A stretch of 64,000 bases of DNA from Dipteris shenzhenensis (GCA_047967505.1 CM106541.1); one strand, 5' to 3'. Positions 1 to 10,202 are shown, counted from the first letter of the stretch. Made by a program: numbers and translations. Notes: generated by a model from the sequence alone, not told the origin.

Positions 1-364
1 CTCTTAAGCAAGTACTCTTCTGGCTTCAGTACACCTTGTCCATAATCACCTTCCAGCAATCTGCGTTCGACATTTGAAGAAGCACCCAACCTGAGACATA
101 TGAAGAGCAGACTCTGTCCACAACATGCTATAAAGGCACAAATTAATGACATCAAGTAACGTACCAGAACATTGTATTGCCTGTGTGCTTGCTCTGAAAG
201 CAAACCATGCACCTCATGGAGGCACATATCAATAACCTGCATAATCCTATAGTGCCCCCTTCTGAGTTACAGCAACCGTCTGAACCTGAAACCCTAGGGC
301 ACTCCATGGAATCCACCCTCATGTTAGTATCAACAAAACGCAGCATCTCGAAGAGTCCAAGCAC
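1..364. other. Left edge, degenerate retroelement DNA
   Basis: This stretch continues leftward (downstream in the minus-strand sense) from the copia gag zinc knuckle. The minus strand has a short open frame at 152-364 without a motif I recognise. I do not see the copia protease signature (D-S/T-G) that would be expected after gag. It is probably a decayed or rearranged part of the same element. Confidence 0.3.
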
Positions 365-1650
365 ATGGAGATGTCACCAAGAATAATTCATCGATTACCA
401 CATTAGCTTTGGCTTTTGTATCACCATCCAAAACTGAGTCAGACTCCTCCTTCTTGTTCTTCTGATCCGCCTTCTTCTTTCTACAATCCTTCACAAAATG
501 GCCTGGCTCGTCACAATAGAAGCATTTCTTCTTGTGCTCCCTCTTCTTGGAAGTGTCCTCTTCATCTCCTGAATCATCCTTCTTGTGCTTGCCACCGTTA
601 ACTTGCCTTGTCCTTTGCCATCTTTGTCCTTTGCCAACAACGCCTTGTCATTGTTGCCGTTGTTGTAGAGCTTCTCCCTAGCTTCTTCCTAGAGCAGTAA
701 TGGACCCAACTTTCATAGGCTTCCATGGAATGAAATGCATTTTCCTTTTGCCACTTTCTTCTGCCCATAGGAAAGCTTTTGAACAGATGTTCCACCTCTA
801 GCCACTAATATTTTTTTAAATTCCATACTGATGCAACATAAGTCTTGGATGCTGTGGGAATGTGTTGAATTATTAGATCCATAATTTCCAACCAATACTG
901 AGGCCGTTCCATGCTCTAAGCTTTGCTTTTATCTTTTCAAGGAACCAATCGAACCGTTGCCTGATGGTTAGGCTCCTCAAAAGTCCGAGGTTTGTTCCTC
1001 TGTCCTGCTGTCACAGTCGTAAGAAAGCTCTTGAAACTCCATGGTAGCCTCCTAAGTACCATGAAGGCCAACCATGTCGACGTCTATACCTTCTGACCAA
1101 CTGATGCTAGTTGATCCCTCACCACCTTGACCTTCGCCAAGAGGTCATGTACCGAATCTCCCTCATCCATATGCATAATGTAGAGTTGATGATGAAGAGT
1201 CAAGATCCAGGATGTATTATCTGTCTCATACAGATCCTTCAGAATGGCCCATGTCTCTACTGACGTGTCAATCATCTCGATGTGAGGAATCACAAAGTCC
1301 ATCGTCGTCCCTATGGTCAATGCCAGGGTGTGGGCATATCTTTTCTCCTATGCTTCAAGTTCCTCTCCATCTACTAGTATAAGTATCCTCCCCTTTTCGT
1401 CAATCATATCCTCCGGCTTCGCCTCCACTCCCATTGTCAGCTTCCATAGTTTGTGAGCCACTAAATGACTCCGGATCTTCACCTTCCAGATAGGATAATT
1501 GGTTCCATCCAGTTTCCCAAACTCTCCAAAGTTAGGGATGGTGAAAGAAGAAACTTGACTGGAGGAGAAGAAGGGAGAGAAGGGGCTGAAGAGGCTTCTG
1601 CTTCTGAAATCGACATCTCTGCTGCTAAACCACACAAAAATTTGAAAAGC
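365..1650 (-). pseudogene. Ty1/copia gag, decayed
   Basis: Retrotransposon capsid/nucleocapsid remnant read on the minus strand. The N-terminal part (about 1348-1635) has the usual copia gag opening, with the pattern F-x-KLDGTNYPIWK. The middle part (1084-1320) looks like the UBN2 gag domain (VETWAILKDLYE, then a HHQLYIMHMDEGDSVHDLL helix). At 483-524 there is a CCHC zinc knuckle, C-x2-C-x4-H-x4-C, followed by a Lys/Glu-rich tail. The pieces lie in different frames, so the gene is broken. It sits directly downstream of a primer-binding site (1832-1843) and 5' LTR (1844-2873) in the minus sense, which fixes the orientation of the element. The pol region would lie off the left edge. Confidence 0.8.
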
Positions 1651-1831
1651 AAACTCAACCGTCTATAGATCAAACCTTTGTCCACACCTGACTGAACCTG
1701 AGTCACCCTCCTTCTCGCAAGGGCACAGTCCTCCAGTTGTGAAAGTCGATTCCCTAGAGCCTCTAAATTATAGTTGTCCTTCAGCAAGGTAGGGACCTTC
1801 AAGCTCCCACACTTGTGAGCCTCCTACTTGG

Positions 1832-1843
1832 GCTCTGATACCA
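1832..1843 (-). other. Primer-binding site, initiator Met tRNA type
   Basis: On the minus strand this reads TGGTATCAGAGC, the classic copia primer-binding site complementary to the 3' end of initiator methionine tRNA. It touches the LTR boundary with no spacer. Confidence 0.85.
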
Positions 1844-2873
1844 TGTTAGAAATCAACCAACAAAGGGACGCACAGCCGAAGACTGATAGAATAGCCCAGG
1901 AGCTCACACAATGTGAGTGTGGTGTGTAGAATCAAAAACTTCTTAACCTTATGTACTTCACATAGATGTGCAGACTAGTAAATAGACAATGATCCAAGCT
2001 AGATATAGCAACCACCAAAACAATATATTTCCATCCAAAGCTATGGATACAATACAAAAGATAGATCCAAAGTCCCACCAGATTGGTCCTTTGATATTAC
2101 CAAAAGGTACTTCTACTATCGGCTGGATATCTCTAGATCATTGAGCCCGCGTGCTCCACCTCGAGCGTACGTAGTCTCTCTGTTCAAAGACCTCAGCTCC
2201 TTGCTTCCCTAGAAGACAGCCTAGGCTCCAGCCCTAGTGAGCTCAGTCTGCAGCACCTCTGGGACTCTACCTCCTGGATGTAAGCCTGAGGGTGATAAGG
2301 CCAAGGGCCTCCTTTTATAGGGCATTCCTGCCCCTAATCTGGCCAACTCAGCCTCTCCCCCAACCGACCCCACCAGGCCCTAAATCTTGGGCTGTTGGCA
2401 CACCTTTCGGGGCTGTATGCCAGGCCATATGGCTGACCAGCCTGGCCGACCTGCTCCTTGCGTCCCCACCGACCTGTGGGGCATAAAACCAGGGCCTACT
2501 GGCCCATTCTTATATGCAGGGCCCAGCCCTCATAACCGCCCACAAACAGGCCTGGTTGGCTGGTTATAACCAGCCCAACCAACCTGTCCAGTCAGGCTGA
2601 CATGTGCTGCTGCATGCCCCGCCCTCATTGCGCCACTTGCAGACCCTGTTGCAGGCCGTACACCTGCCCACAGATCCCACCATCTGCTGCACCTTTCTCT
2701 CGGGTCCCTGCTGCTGCCCTCTGCTTCGCCCTATGCTCCTGCAGATCCTGCCTAACAGGCTACAGCCAGGTACCCTTGTCCTTTCTTCTCTCTTCTCTCG
2801 GCAGATGCCATAGGTCTCCCCCCCCACGCTCCTCATTTGGGGGTTTACAGATGGGGAGGTTACCTTTCCAACA
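1844..2873 (-). mobile_element. 5' LTR of the left copia element (1,030 bp)
   Basis: On the plus strand the LTR begins TGTTAGAAAT next to the primer-binding site and ends CCTTTCCAACA, giving TG...CA termini. It is rich in C and in repeated CCAGCC/CAACC words. In the minus sense a TATA box (CCTATAAAAGG, about 2310-2320) marks the promoter. The same LTR family occurs as a solo copy at 4708-5755, as a fragment at 4500-4652, and as a more distant relative in the opposite orientation at 58330-58740. The LTR has landed inside a Ty3/gypsy integrase sequence (2874 onward). Confidence 0.8.
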
Positions 2874-3206
2874 CTAAGGCCACTCGATATTGAAATACAA
2901 AATTTGCAAGTATTATCGGAGTGTGTCCATAGGCTGCTTGAAAAGATGTCATGCTGATAGCAGTGGCAGATACTCTTCCCAAGAAGATAATATGGACTGA
3001 ATGTAGTTAGGTAACATTTAGTCCAAGACTTGATTGACTCTTTCAATCTGACCATCTGATTCTAGGTGATAAGGTGAACTGAATAGTAATGTTGTGCTCG
3101 AAGACTCAAAAAGAGAAATCCAAAAGGGAGTAGTGAACTTTTCTGAGATGATGTTTGTTGGTAAACCATGGAGTTGGCAAATATGTTGTATGAATAACCA
3201 TGCGAT
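2874..3206 (-). pseudogene. Ty3/gypsy integrase, distal part
   Basis: Reading on the minus strand from 3206 to 2874 gives a gypsy integrase core: IAWLFIQHICQLHGLPTNII, then a segment with FTTPFWISLFES, then a stretch corresponding to YHPQTDGQTERVNQ (here ESDGQIERVNQ), and finally FQAAYGHTPIILANFV. At least one frameshift and several stops separate these blocks. The sequence is continuous with 3706-3960 once the LINE insertion at 3207-3695 is removed. It is cut off at 2873 by the copia LTR. Confidence 0.75.
3197..3206. repeat. 10-bp target-site duplication, left copy
   Basis: ACCATGCGAT occurs here and again at 3696-3705, exactly flanking the LINE tail insertion in the gypsy integrase. Confidence 0.8.
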
Positions 3207-3695
3207 CTAGAAAGGTGTTGCTAGGATTTTCAATACCTTTCATACATCACCTTTCTATATGACTTGGGGTTCAGTAGCTTGGTTATCTCTTACTGGCGTC
3301 TTGGGAGATTCTGGCTAGCATTGCAGCTTGGCATATTTGGAGAGCCAGGTGTATAGAGGCGATGGAGGGTATCCAGGTTCACCCTTCCCAGGCTATGGCC
3401 AATATTTGGACCGACACAGTGCACACTCTGATGGCCATATGGACGAGCATGCAGGGATCCTCCAGAGCAGCCACTGCCAGGAGAGTTACTTTTTTCTGAG
3501 TTTGGAGAGGATCTCCTTTCTTCTCTGAGTCTCCCTCAGGGTTGAGGTGGCATTTTCAGCCTTTGCCTTGGTTTTTTATTAGCTCCTTTTGAGCTATTTT
3601 TTCCTCATGCATAGCATGATGTACTCCCACATTTGAGCTTGCTCTCGCGGTTTTCATTCATACTTAATGGAGTAATTTTCTTGAAAAAAAAAAGT
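3207..3695 (+). mobile_element. 5'-truncated LINE 3' end
   Basis: The plus strand carries a short open frame at 3293-3499 whose peptide (AAWHIWRARCIEAMEG and flanks) resembles the C-terminal tail of plant LINE ORF2 proteins, after the zinc-binding RT region. It is followed by about 190 bp of 3' untranslated sequence and an A10 tail (about 3684-3693). Direct repeats of ACCATGCGAT flank the insert, as expected for target-primed reverse transcription. Only the last ~490 bp of the LINE is present. Confidence 0.75.
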
Positions 3696-3705
3696 ACCAT
3701 GCGAT

Positions 3706-3960
3706 AACTAGAGCTTGACCACCCTTCTTGCAGGGAATGAAATGTGCCATTTTAGACAACCAACCAACAATTATCATAATACGTGGGTATCTTTGGAGGA
3801 ACGAGGCAAGGTTGTAATGAAATCTATAGAGATGCTTTCCCATCTTTTTGTTGGAACAGGAAGCGGCCAAAGAAGTCTTGTTGTTAGTCATATGCTTGCT
3901 TTCGTTTGTTCACATGATAAGCAAGACATTACCATCTCAATGACAACACTTTTCATCTAA
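3706..3960 (-). pseudogene. Ty3/gypsy integrase, proximal part
   Basis: The minus strand encodes the start of the integrase catalytic core, MIIVGWLSKMAHFIPCKKGG, equivalent to the family pattern IMVVVDRLSKMAHFIPCKK. The first catalytic Asp of the usual VDRLSK motif is replaced (GWLSK), and the frame shifts upstream of it. It joins directly to 2874-3206 across the LINE insertion. No intact gene remains. Confidence 0.75.
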
Positions 3961-4499
3961 GGCTAGTAATAAGTTGCACTAAGTAACCTATATGTTTTGT
4001 TAATGTTGGATGTGCTGCATGGGAACTACATGATGGTCTTTGAACAAAAGAAGACGTACATCCTCATCATGGGAAACACATTCGATCTCGGTCATATAGA
4101 AGGTCATTTGTGCATACTATTATAGGATCAAGTGGAGTGCCAATAGGGGCACAAGGACCAAACATTCCATTTGACACATCCAATCAAGGTTTATTGACAC
4201 TAATAAAGTTTAATGCACAACAGATGGCCAAGTTGTAATCTTTGGAAGGTGTGATGGAAGAACTGACAACAGAAAGAACAGTCAAGAAATCCACACAGGA
4301 AGGCCATGAAAATTCAAGAAATATGCTCATTCAAGGTTTACAATAGTCTAATTAGAAAATCATAGACTATTGGATGAAAAAAGAGAAATGGTTGATAGAA
4401 GCTGAAATATTGAGAAGGAAAACCCAAACTAAAGTGCAAGAAGCACAATTAATGGTTCAGCAAACGAAATCCAAAAGTAGGTGGCTAAGGATGGAGCTC
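3961..4499. other. Unassigned stretch
   Basis: No motif recognised. A Lys/Gln-rich plus-strand frame runs from 4374 into the following LTR fragment, but it looks incidental. By position in the disrupted gypsy element this is where RT should lie, yet no RT motif is visible on the minus strand. Confidence 0.3.
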
Positions 4500-4652
4500 A
4501 AGGGTACTTCCACATTCTCTCTATGGCATGACAGCTCATATGCTGCCCATATGGCAGCCCCATGCCTATTACTACTCTATGGTCCACCCCCCAGATGCAC
4601 TCCTCATATGAGGGCTCACAAGTGGGGAGGTGACCAGTCCTATTCCAACAAG
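4500..4652 (-). mobile_element. LTR end fragment, same family as 4708-5755
   Basis: The last ~150 bp match the end of the neighbouring solo LTR (words GCTGCCCATATGGCAGCCCC, CTCCTCATATG, GTGGGGAGGTGACC and terminal ATTCCAACA). It is an older or truncated copy of the same LTR, also inside the gypsy sequence. Confidence 0.65.
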
Positions 4653-4707
4653 CCATTGTTGTCCAAGTATGACATCCTAGCGATGATGTCAAAACTCAAC
4701 TTGTCTG
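4653..4707 (-). pseudogene. Ty3/gypsy protease, distal end
   Basis: The minus strand reads through a peptide ending DVILGQQWL, the typical close of a retrotransposon aspartic protease domain (family pattern D-x-ILG-x-x-WL). It continues the protease fragment at 5756-5935 once the solo LTR is removed. Confidence 0.6.
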
Positions 4708-5755
4708 TGTTAGAAATGACCCAACAGAGGGTACGCACAGCAGAAGACTGATAGAATAGCCCAAGAGCTCACACAATGTGGTGTGGGGTGTGGAATCACA
4801 AACTTCTTAACTTATTTGCATAAAATAGATGTGCAGACTCATCAATAGACAATGAACTAGTCAGATAGAGAAACCACCAAAATAGCATATTTCCGTCCAA
4901 AGCTATGGACACAATACAAAAGAGAGAGATCCAAAGTCCCACCAATGGTGTGGTCCTCTCATCTTACCACAAGGTACTTCTCCTATCTGCTGGCTATCTC
5001 TAGACTCGAGCCCGTGTGCTCCACCTCGAGCGTCTGTAGACTTTTCGTCTAGAATGATCTTCTCAACCTTGCTGCCTTGAGTGTCAGCCTAGGTAGGCAG
5101 CCCTCTGTGAGCTAAGTCTGCAGCTCCTAAACCCAGTTCACCTCCTGGTCATAGGCCCAACTGGACCTGCTCTGCTGCTCCTTCCTGCTCCCTGAAGTGC
5201 TGCTCTAGAAGATGAGATATGAGGGCACAAAGGCCCTCCTTATATAGGGCACAATGCCCTCCAGAACCAACCGACCAGCCAGCCCTAATTGGGCTGACTG
5301 GCTGGTCTGTAGCAGCCCTAACCAACCAACCAGATGGTTGGCTGGTTGGCTGCCTATCCAGCCCTATTTAGGGCCCTTTGCCAGCCCTTTGTTCCATGCA
5401 GGGCCCAGCCCCTTTGGACTGCTTACCCCACCACCTGCCAGCCCTGTTTGCAGGCCATAGACCTGCCCAATACCTGCTGCAACAGTGCAACTCCATGCTA
5501 CTGATCCGCCTCTTGTCCGGACCCTGGCGCACCCTGTACACCTTCCATACACTGCCCTGCAGCAGCCCATACTGATCCGTACAGTTGTGCCACCTGTCCT
5601 GGGTCTTCTCTAGATGTGCTGCCCACATGACAGCCATGATGCTATCCATGTGGCAGCCCCTTTCTCTCTTTTTCTGTAAGGTACTGCCCTAGGTCTCCCT
5701 CCCCCATGCTCTCCTCATATGGGGCCTTACAGATGGGGAGGTGACCATTCCAACA
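4708..5755 (-). mobile_element. Solo copia LTR with 5-bp TSD
   Basis: A 1,048-bp LTR begins TGTTAGAAAT and ends CCATTCCAACA. GTCTG lies immediately before it (4703-4707) and immediately after it (5756-5760), a perfect 5-bp target-site duplication. No primer-binding site or internal region adjoins it, so it is the product of LTR-LTR recombination. In the minus sense a TATA box lies near 5237-5248 (CCCTATATAAGG). It interrupts a gypsy protease gene. Confidence 0.85.
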
Positions 5756-5935
5756 GTCTGTGTACTGTTGAATACCGAAGGAAAGTTGTTTGACCCGTGT
5801 ATTGCACAGAACGTAGTGCCATTTGCAAGTTCAATTTGATAATCCATGTGACTAGGACTGGTGGTCAGTTTAAGCGGATGTACCAAGGAACTAGCAAGAA
5901 AATTATGTGAGCAGCCTGATCCTTAGGCAAATTAG
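5756..5935 (-). pseudogene. Ty3/gypsy aspartic protease fragment
   Basis: The minus-strand peptide runs GSGCSHNFLASSLVHPLKLT and then DYQIELANGT, matching the gypsy protease layout of an active-site loop followed by the flap. The catalytic motif D-S-G reads G-S-G here, so the catalytic Asp is lost. The solo LTR splits the gene and the distal end lies at 4653-4707. Confidence 0.65.
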
Positions 5936-7331
5936 GTTGCTGCGGCCTGGGTGCAAAATTCAAGGTAGCAAAGGCTCGCAAATTTCAAGGTTTGGACGGT
6001 GCTGTGCAGATGCTGTCTGTCAGGGAAACAAAGAAGTACAGTAGGTTGTTTGTGATACAGCAGGCTACAGGTGTGTATGGCCAGGGCAGGGTGCAACAAC
6101 AGCAATTGGACGCGGCAGATACGGATCTGTACGGCCAAGGCAGGGCCCACCAAATTGGCAAAGGTGATCGCAGGGTGGCTTGCCTTTGGCTGAAGAAATC
6201 AGCCAATGGAAAAGCTTCAAATCCACAGCTGAAGAAATCAGCCAATGGATGCTCAAATGGGAAGGGGACAGCGGCCAGGGAGAAAGGGTTGGGGGGGGGG
6301 GGGGGGGATGGCATGAAAGAGAGAAAGAAAGAGAGAGAGTTTATTAAAGTCTTCGGAAGACTAGACTGTGAGAAACCTGATAAAAACTAGCTGGAGGGGT
6401 GGAGCTACTAAATGAGCATCCACACCCATACAAAAGCCAAAAAAACTGTATCCTACATAGTCATATCCAGGGAAAGTAGTCCTCTACAAAGTCATCCTCA
6501 TCATCAGCATCATCGGCATCAGAACAGCTGTCATCATAATATATAATACATAATATAAAGTGAGATGTGCTCGTCAGCATGGTCCCTTCCCTCATCAAGG
6601 TCAAGGGAATGATATCATGAAATCAGATATAAATGCTGCCGACTCCCTGTGGATGCAATCCTCTGCTGTCTCCTGGTCACAACTCTACGCCTAACAAGGC
6701 CAACAGTCAGCCCTGCTGGTCTGCTTCCCAAAATAGTCCCCACCCCATATCCGAAGTAGCAGACAGCATAGATGCAAAAATTTATAGAACTATCCGCCTC
6801 ATTGCCAAGCTGTATGGCACGATTTCAGAACAAAAATTCAGTAGATGGCCAAGAGTAGTGGCATCAGCTTATCATCATAGGCAGGTTTCAAGCCAAATCA
6901 CACCACAGTTGACCATTTGGTCACAATAAGAGCAGTGCATGAAGGAGCACCATCATGCAAAAGAGTACATGTAAGTCACTAGACTATATACCTAGATGAA
7001 TCCAGGAACATCCCCAAACTCATCCTCTAAAAACACAACATAGTGCAGTTTCAATCTCACGAGAGTCACTCATAAGATTGAAAACCATAAACTCCATCAC
7101 ACATAGCAGGGACTAGCTAATATGACATCCCCACTGACATCATCAGCGCCCAACAGTGGGTGTAGACCATAGTATAAAAGTATGCTCTCACACATACAAA
7201 TCCACACCCCCACACATACTTGAGCATCCATTTATACAAAGTCTTCGTACTGAGTTTCTGTCGGCACTCCGGAGGTGAAGGGCAAACTCAGCCATGACAA
7301 AGGCTAGCACTAAAGGAGAAGGCTACTTTGA
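5936..7331. other. Unassigned, with G17 and GA tracts
   Basis: No gene recognised. An uninterrupted run of 17 G lies at 6291-6307, followed by an AG-rich run (about 6315-6340). The plus-strand frame at 5992-6390 ends in these tracts and has no family resemblance. The rest is ordinary intergenic DNA. Confidence 0.4.
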
Positions 7332-7679
7332 CTAAAGGAGGTAAGTCACCATACTATTACATATGCCCAATTGTGGGCTACTTTGACAAGCCTTAAAGGC
7401 AGTTTTATAAATACAATCTGTCAGTTCAAGGATGCCATTACAATCTGTGAAGTGCATGTGATAGTGACTCTGTGGATGGACTCCATGGTGGTACCTAGGC
7501 ATCTCGAAGGCTCCATAAAAGAATACAATGCATGTCATGCAACCTGACCCCATTTTCCATCTATGAAGGGTATTGGAAATGGGTTTGGGCATTAATTTCT
7601 GATAATCTACACATAACCAGAGCTTGCCGTTCTTCTTTGGCGCAATCACAATTGGAAACACGTTCAAACAACCAATCAC
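7332..7679 (-). pseudogene. Ty3/gypsy reverse transcriptase remnant
   Basis: The minus strand opens with FPIVIAPKKNGKLWLCVDYQ, a close match to the gypsy RT motif (SPVVLVKKKDG-WR-CVDYR). Downstream the similarity fades, with only a KTAF element surviving near the end and no YxDD. The fragment is internally rearranged. Confidence 0.65.
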
Positions 7680-7682
7680 TTA

Positions 7683-7892
7683 GAATATTTCTACCTTGAC
7701 AGTGAAGCCTCTAGTCACCTGTGCATACCAGCATCTCTCATCCCCCTCTGTTGCTAGCTGCAGGGACGAGGGAATTGCCAGACATGAGAATATTTCTACC
7801 TTGACAGTGAAGCCTCTAGTCACCTGTGCATACCAGCATCTCTCATCCCCCTCTGTTGCTAGCTGCAGGGACAAGGGAATTGCCAGACATGA
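7683..7892. repeat. 105-bp tandem duplication
   Basis: Two head-to-tail copies (7683-7787 and 7788-7892) differ at about one base in the body (GACGAGGG against GACAAGGG). The near identity indicates a recent duplication. No coding function is recognised. Confidence 0.85.
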
Positions 7893-8660
7893 GCATTCTC
7901 AAACAAGTCAGTATGGTCCAGAAAGAGATGTCCATGAAAAGGGCCTCACTGCAAGCTGCAAATTATGTACGTTGTGGGGTAGCTTCCTTAAGGCCGTCAT
8001 GACTTTGTGTCTTAAATCCATTCCACTTATGCCCCGATAGCCCTAAAACCACAGATAATGTCACAGAGGGTAACGGTAAACTGATTAGGACAAATTTTAT
8101 ATGCATGTGCTGAAAGTGAGCTTGAAAGCACTGCCTCTCCAATCTAGTCAAGGATGCATGTACTCAAGTCAATCGTGTCATCGTTTCAAAGGAATATTGG
8201 GGCTTCAAAAGGTGCAGCCAAATTATTTGTATTGTTGGGGGCTTTCATATGATTGGACGCTCCATAAGCTTTCCTGCAAAAGTAGATCTCTCAGCTTCCA
8301 CCAGTGATGATGATTATGAGTTTTGTTCTAGCAAGGGTCGACCTTCATGTCGGGAATCATAGAATGCCTCCAACTATTATGTCATGTGCATATAGCAAGA
8401 AAGGGACAATCGTTTGTGCTAGCGGAGACCCCTCCCCACTCAAAGTGTCAACAAAGGATGCTAAATAATCAAATCCCAGACGGCCTTGTTTCACATCATG
8501 GTTTGTAATGGGATCAAACCGTCCCTGAGTCGCTTTCATTGGTTGCTTAGATTAATGTGGTTACAGTTTGCTTAGGCTGCAGTGGTCAAGACGTACACAA
8601 CCGTGCAAAGAAACTCCTGCCAACTGTTATTTGGCTAAGGTTGCGCACTTGGGAGAGAGG
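7893..8660. other. Unassigned, possibly intronic
   Basis: No gene or element recognised. If the metallophosphoesterase gene at 9053-9540 is intact, this lies inside its second intron. I searched the minus strand here for the next metallophosphoesterase exon and did not find it. Confidence 0.35.
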
Positions 8661-8711
8661 AGTGTGCACGCACACACTTTTTTTTTTTGTGGGAAGTGTG
8701 CACGCACACAC
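8661..8711 (-). mobile_element. Ultrashort poly(A) insertion with 17-bp TSD
   Basis: AGTGTGCACGCACACAC occurs at 8661-8677 and 8695-8711. Between the copies lie 17 bases that read TCCCAC followed by A11 on the minus strand. Direct repeats around a terminal A-run are the hallmark of target-primed retroposition. Here only six non-A bases of the parent remain. Confidence 0.6.
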
Positions 8712-8898
8712 ACGTCACACACACACACACACACACACACATAGAGAGAGAGAGAGAGAGAGATGTGCACGCACATCTGTATGTATGTATCTAGTGTAGA
8801 GAGAGAGAGAGAGAGAGAAAGAGAGTACCTACATATCTACACACACATTATGTTGTAGAGAGAGACAGAGAGACAGAGAGACAGAGAGAGAGAGACTG
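8704..8898. repeat. (CA)n and (GA)n microsatellite block
   Basis: A (CA)n run (about 8704-8741) passes into (GA)n (about 8743-8762). Further GA-rich and (AGAC)-like runs follow (8797-8825 and 8857-8895). Short reading frames here are artefacts of the repeats. Confidence 0.9.
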
Positions 8899-8912
8899 TG
8901 TGTGTGCACTGT

Positions 8913-8960
8913 GTGTGTCTTCCTGTATATTCTCACAAAAAAAAAGTGTGTCTTCCTGTA
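8913..8960 (+). mobile_element. Ultrashort poly(A) insertion with 15-bp TSD
   Basis: GTGTGTCTTCCTGTA occurs at 8913-8927 and 8946-8960. The 18 bases between are TATTCTCAC followed by A9. This has the same design as 8661-8711 and 59278-59319, with a shared core TTYYCAC-A(n). Confidence 0.6.
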
Positions 8961-9052
8961 CACAAGATGTAGGAAAAAACATGACTTTCTGATCTCTAAA
9001 GAACTTATAATCATCATCAGAAGAAAGATGGAGGTAGCATCGCAGATCGAAC

Positions 9053-9540
9053 CTGGGGATCAGCTATCACTGCCACTTTGACGGTTTCGCTCGAGGACAA
9101 ATCCACGTCTCCATTCTTATTCCCGCCCACATCATCAGGAAAACAAAATGCAATAAGTTTCCAACCTCCCAAGTCGAATTAGACGACCAACGCAAATGAT
9201 AACACTAACAAAAAAGCTTCTGCATTCACATTCTTGTTCGTAATCTTCAGCCAGCTACAGCCACCCAACATTGATCCCATCCCCGATCCAGCTAAGGCAA
9301 CGTTCATTCACTCGCCTGTCGTTTACAATGGTCATAAAGAGAGGCAGAAAAAACATTGCGGGTAGAAGGAGAGCTCACTGTGGCAATTGATGGCCATTGG
9401 CAAGTCCAGACGGGCACCCAGAACGCAATGGTTTCCCCGTAGAGAAGAGAAACCACCCACACAAAACCCAGGCACGCTGCTACACCCCACAGAGACTGCA
9501 TCCTCCCTTTCTTTGAGGAACTAGTTTTTGGCTCGGCCAT
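9053..9540 (-). CDS. MPPE1/PGAP5-like metallophosphoesterase, first two exons
   Basis: Exon 1 is 9540-9379, with the start at 9540 because ATG opens the frame there. It encodes 54 residues with a basic N-terminus, a membrane segment (about residues 18-34) and the family signature SLLYGETIAFWVPVWTCQWP; plant MPPE1-like proteins carry LLYGE-x-FA-WVP at this point. A donor GTGAGC follows codon 54. Exon 2 is 9115-9053 (21 codons) and ends in VKVAVIADPQ, the first metal-binding motif of the calcineurin-like phosphoesterase fold (D-x-Q). A donor GTTCGA follows. The phases agree (0/0) across a 263-bp intron. Family members remodel GPI anchors and affect ER-Golgi transport. The remaining exons, with the GNHD motif, are not found in the window. 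They should lie further left, beyond a long transposon-filled intron, or have been lost. Confidence 0.72.
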
Positions 9541-10202
9541 TCGAATGGGGACTGGGATCGAGGGAATTTAATCCATCAAATTCAATGCGTTCAAAAGAAG
9601 GGAACAGTAACTTCAACTTTTGGGAAGCAGAACAGCGATGGAGCAGCTGTTCTCGAGCTTACGAAAAAGAAAGAGGACCCAAAAAATTTGACCACCACCC
9701 TCATAGACATTGCCGTCTTTCCAAGACTTGTTTCTTTCTTTCTGTCTCACTGTTTTTAACACTTCATTCCATTAATTAGAAAGGGCTCCCAGCGTTCATT
9801 CCAGAGCTGCAAGGCTACAAATATGTCCCCACTAATAGCCTGTTTCCACGCCATGGGGTGCATTGGCCATGGCAGCAAATTCCACCACCGGTGGCCAATA
9901 GAATCCACAGAGGCTCTGGTTTTTCCGGTGGCCAAACACCCAGCAGTCATTATCAAACTACGGAGTGCACGCACCTGCATGGCGGGGAAATAGGACCTAA
10001 GGCTTGCATCGATTCCCATGGAGGCGTAAAAATGCTTTTGCATGCTGTTTCAACCAACGCTTGGCGATCTCAGGTTGCATTCACACCAACCCGATGCCCG
10101 TGAGGATGAAAAGAAAATAATCAGTGGCCGCTGGGTGTGGTCGTTTACACCACCCGGGCAGTTATCTCTTTATTGTGATAAGCCTGCATTAATGTGCCAA
10201 GG
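9541..10202. promoter_or_regulatory. Upstream region of the metallophosphoesterase gene
   Basis: This holds the presumed promoter of the minus-strand gene starting at 9540. The word CCGGTGGCCAA occurs twice (near 9891 and 9925). A minus-strand frame at 9756-10043 has no family resemblance. No clear TATA box was assigned. Confidence 0.3.

Noticed and set aside
9756-10043. 95-codon minus frame with WPMHPMAWKQ
   Set aside because: No family resemblance, and the opposite strand is equally open. Treated as chance or repeat-derived.
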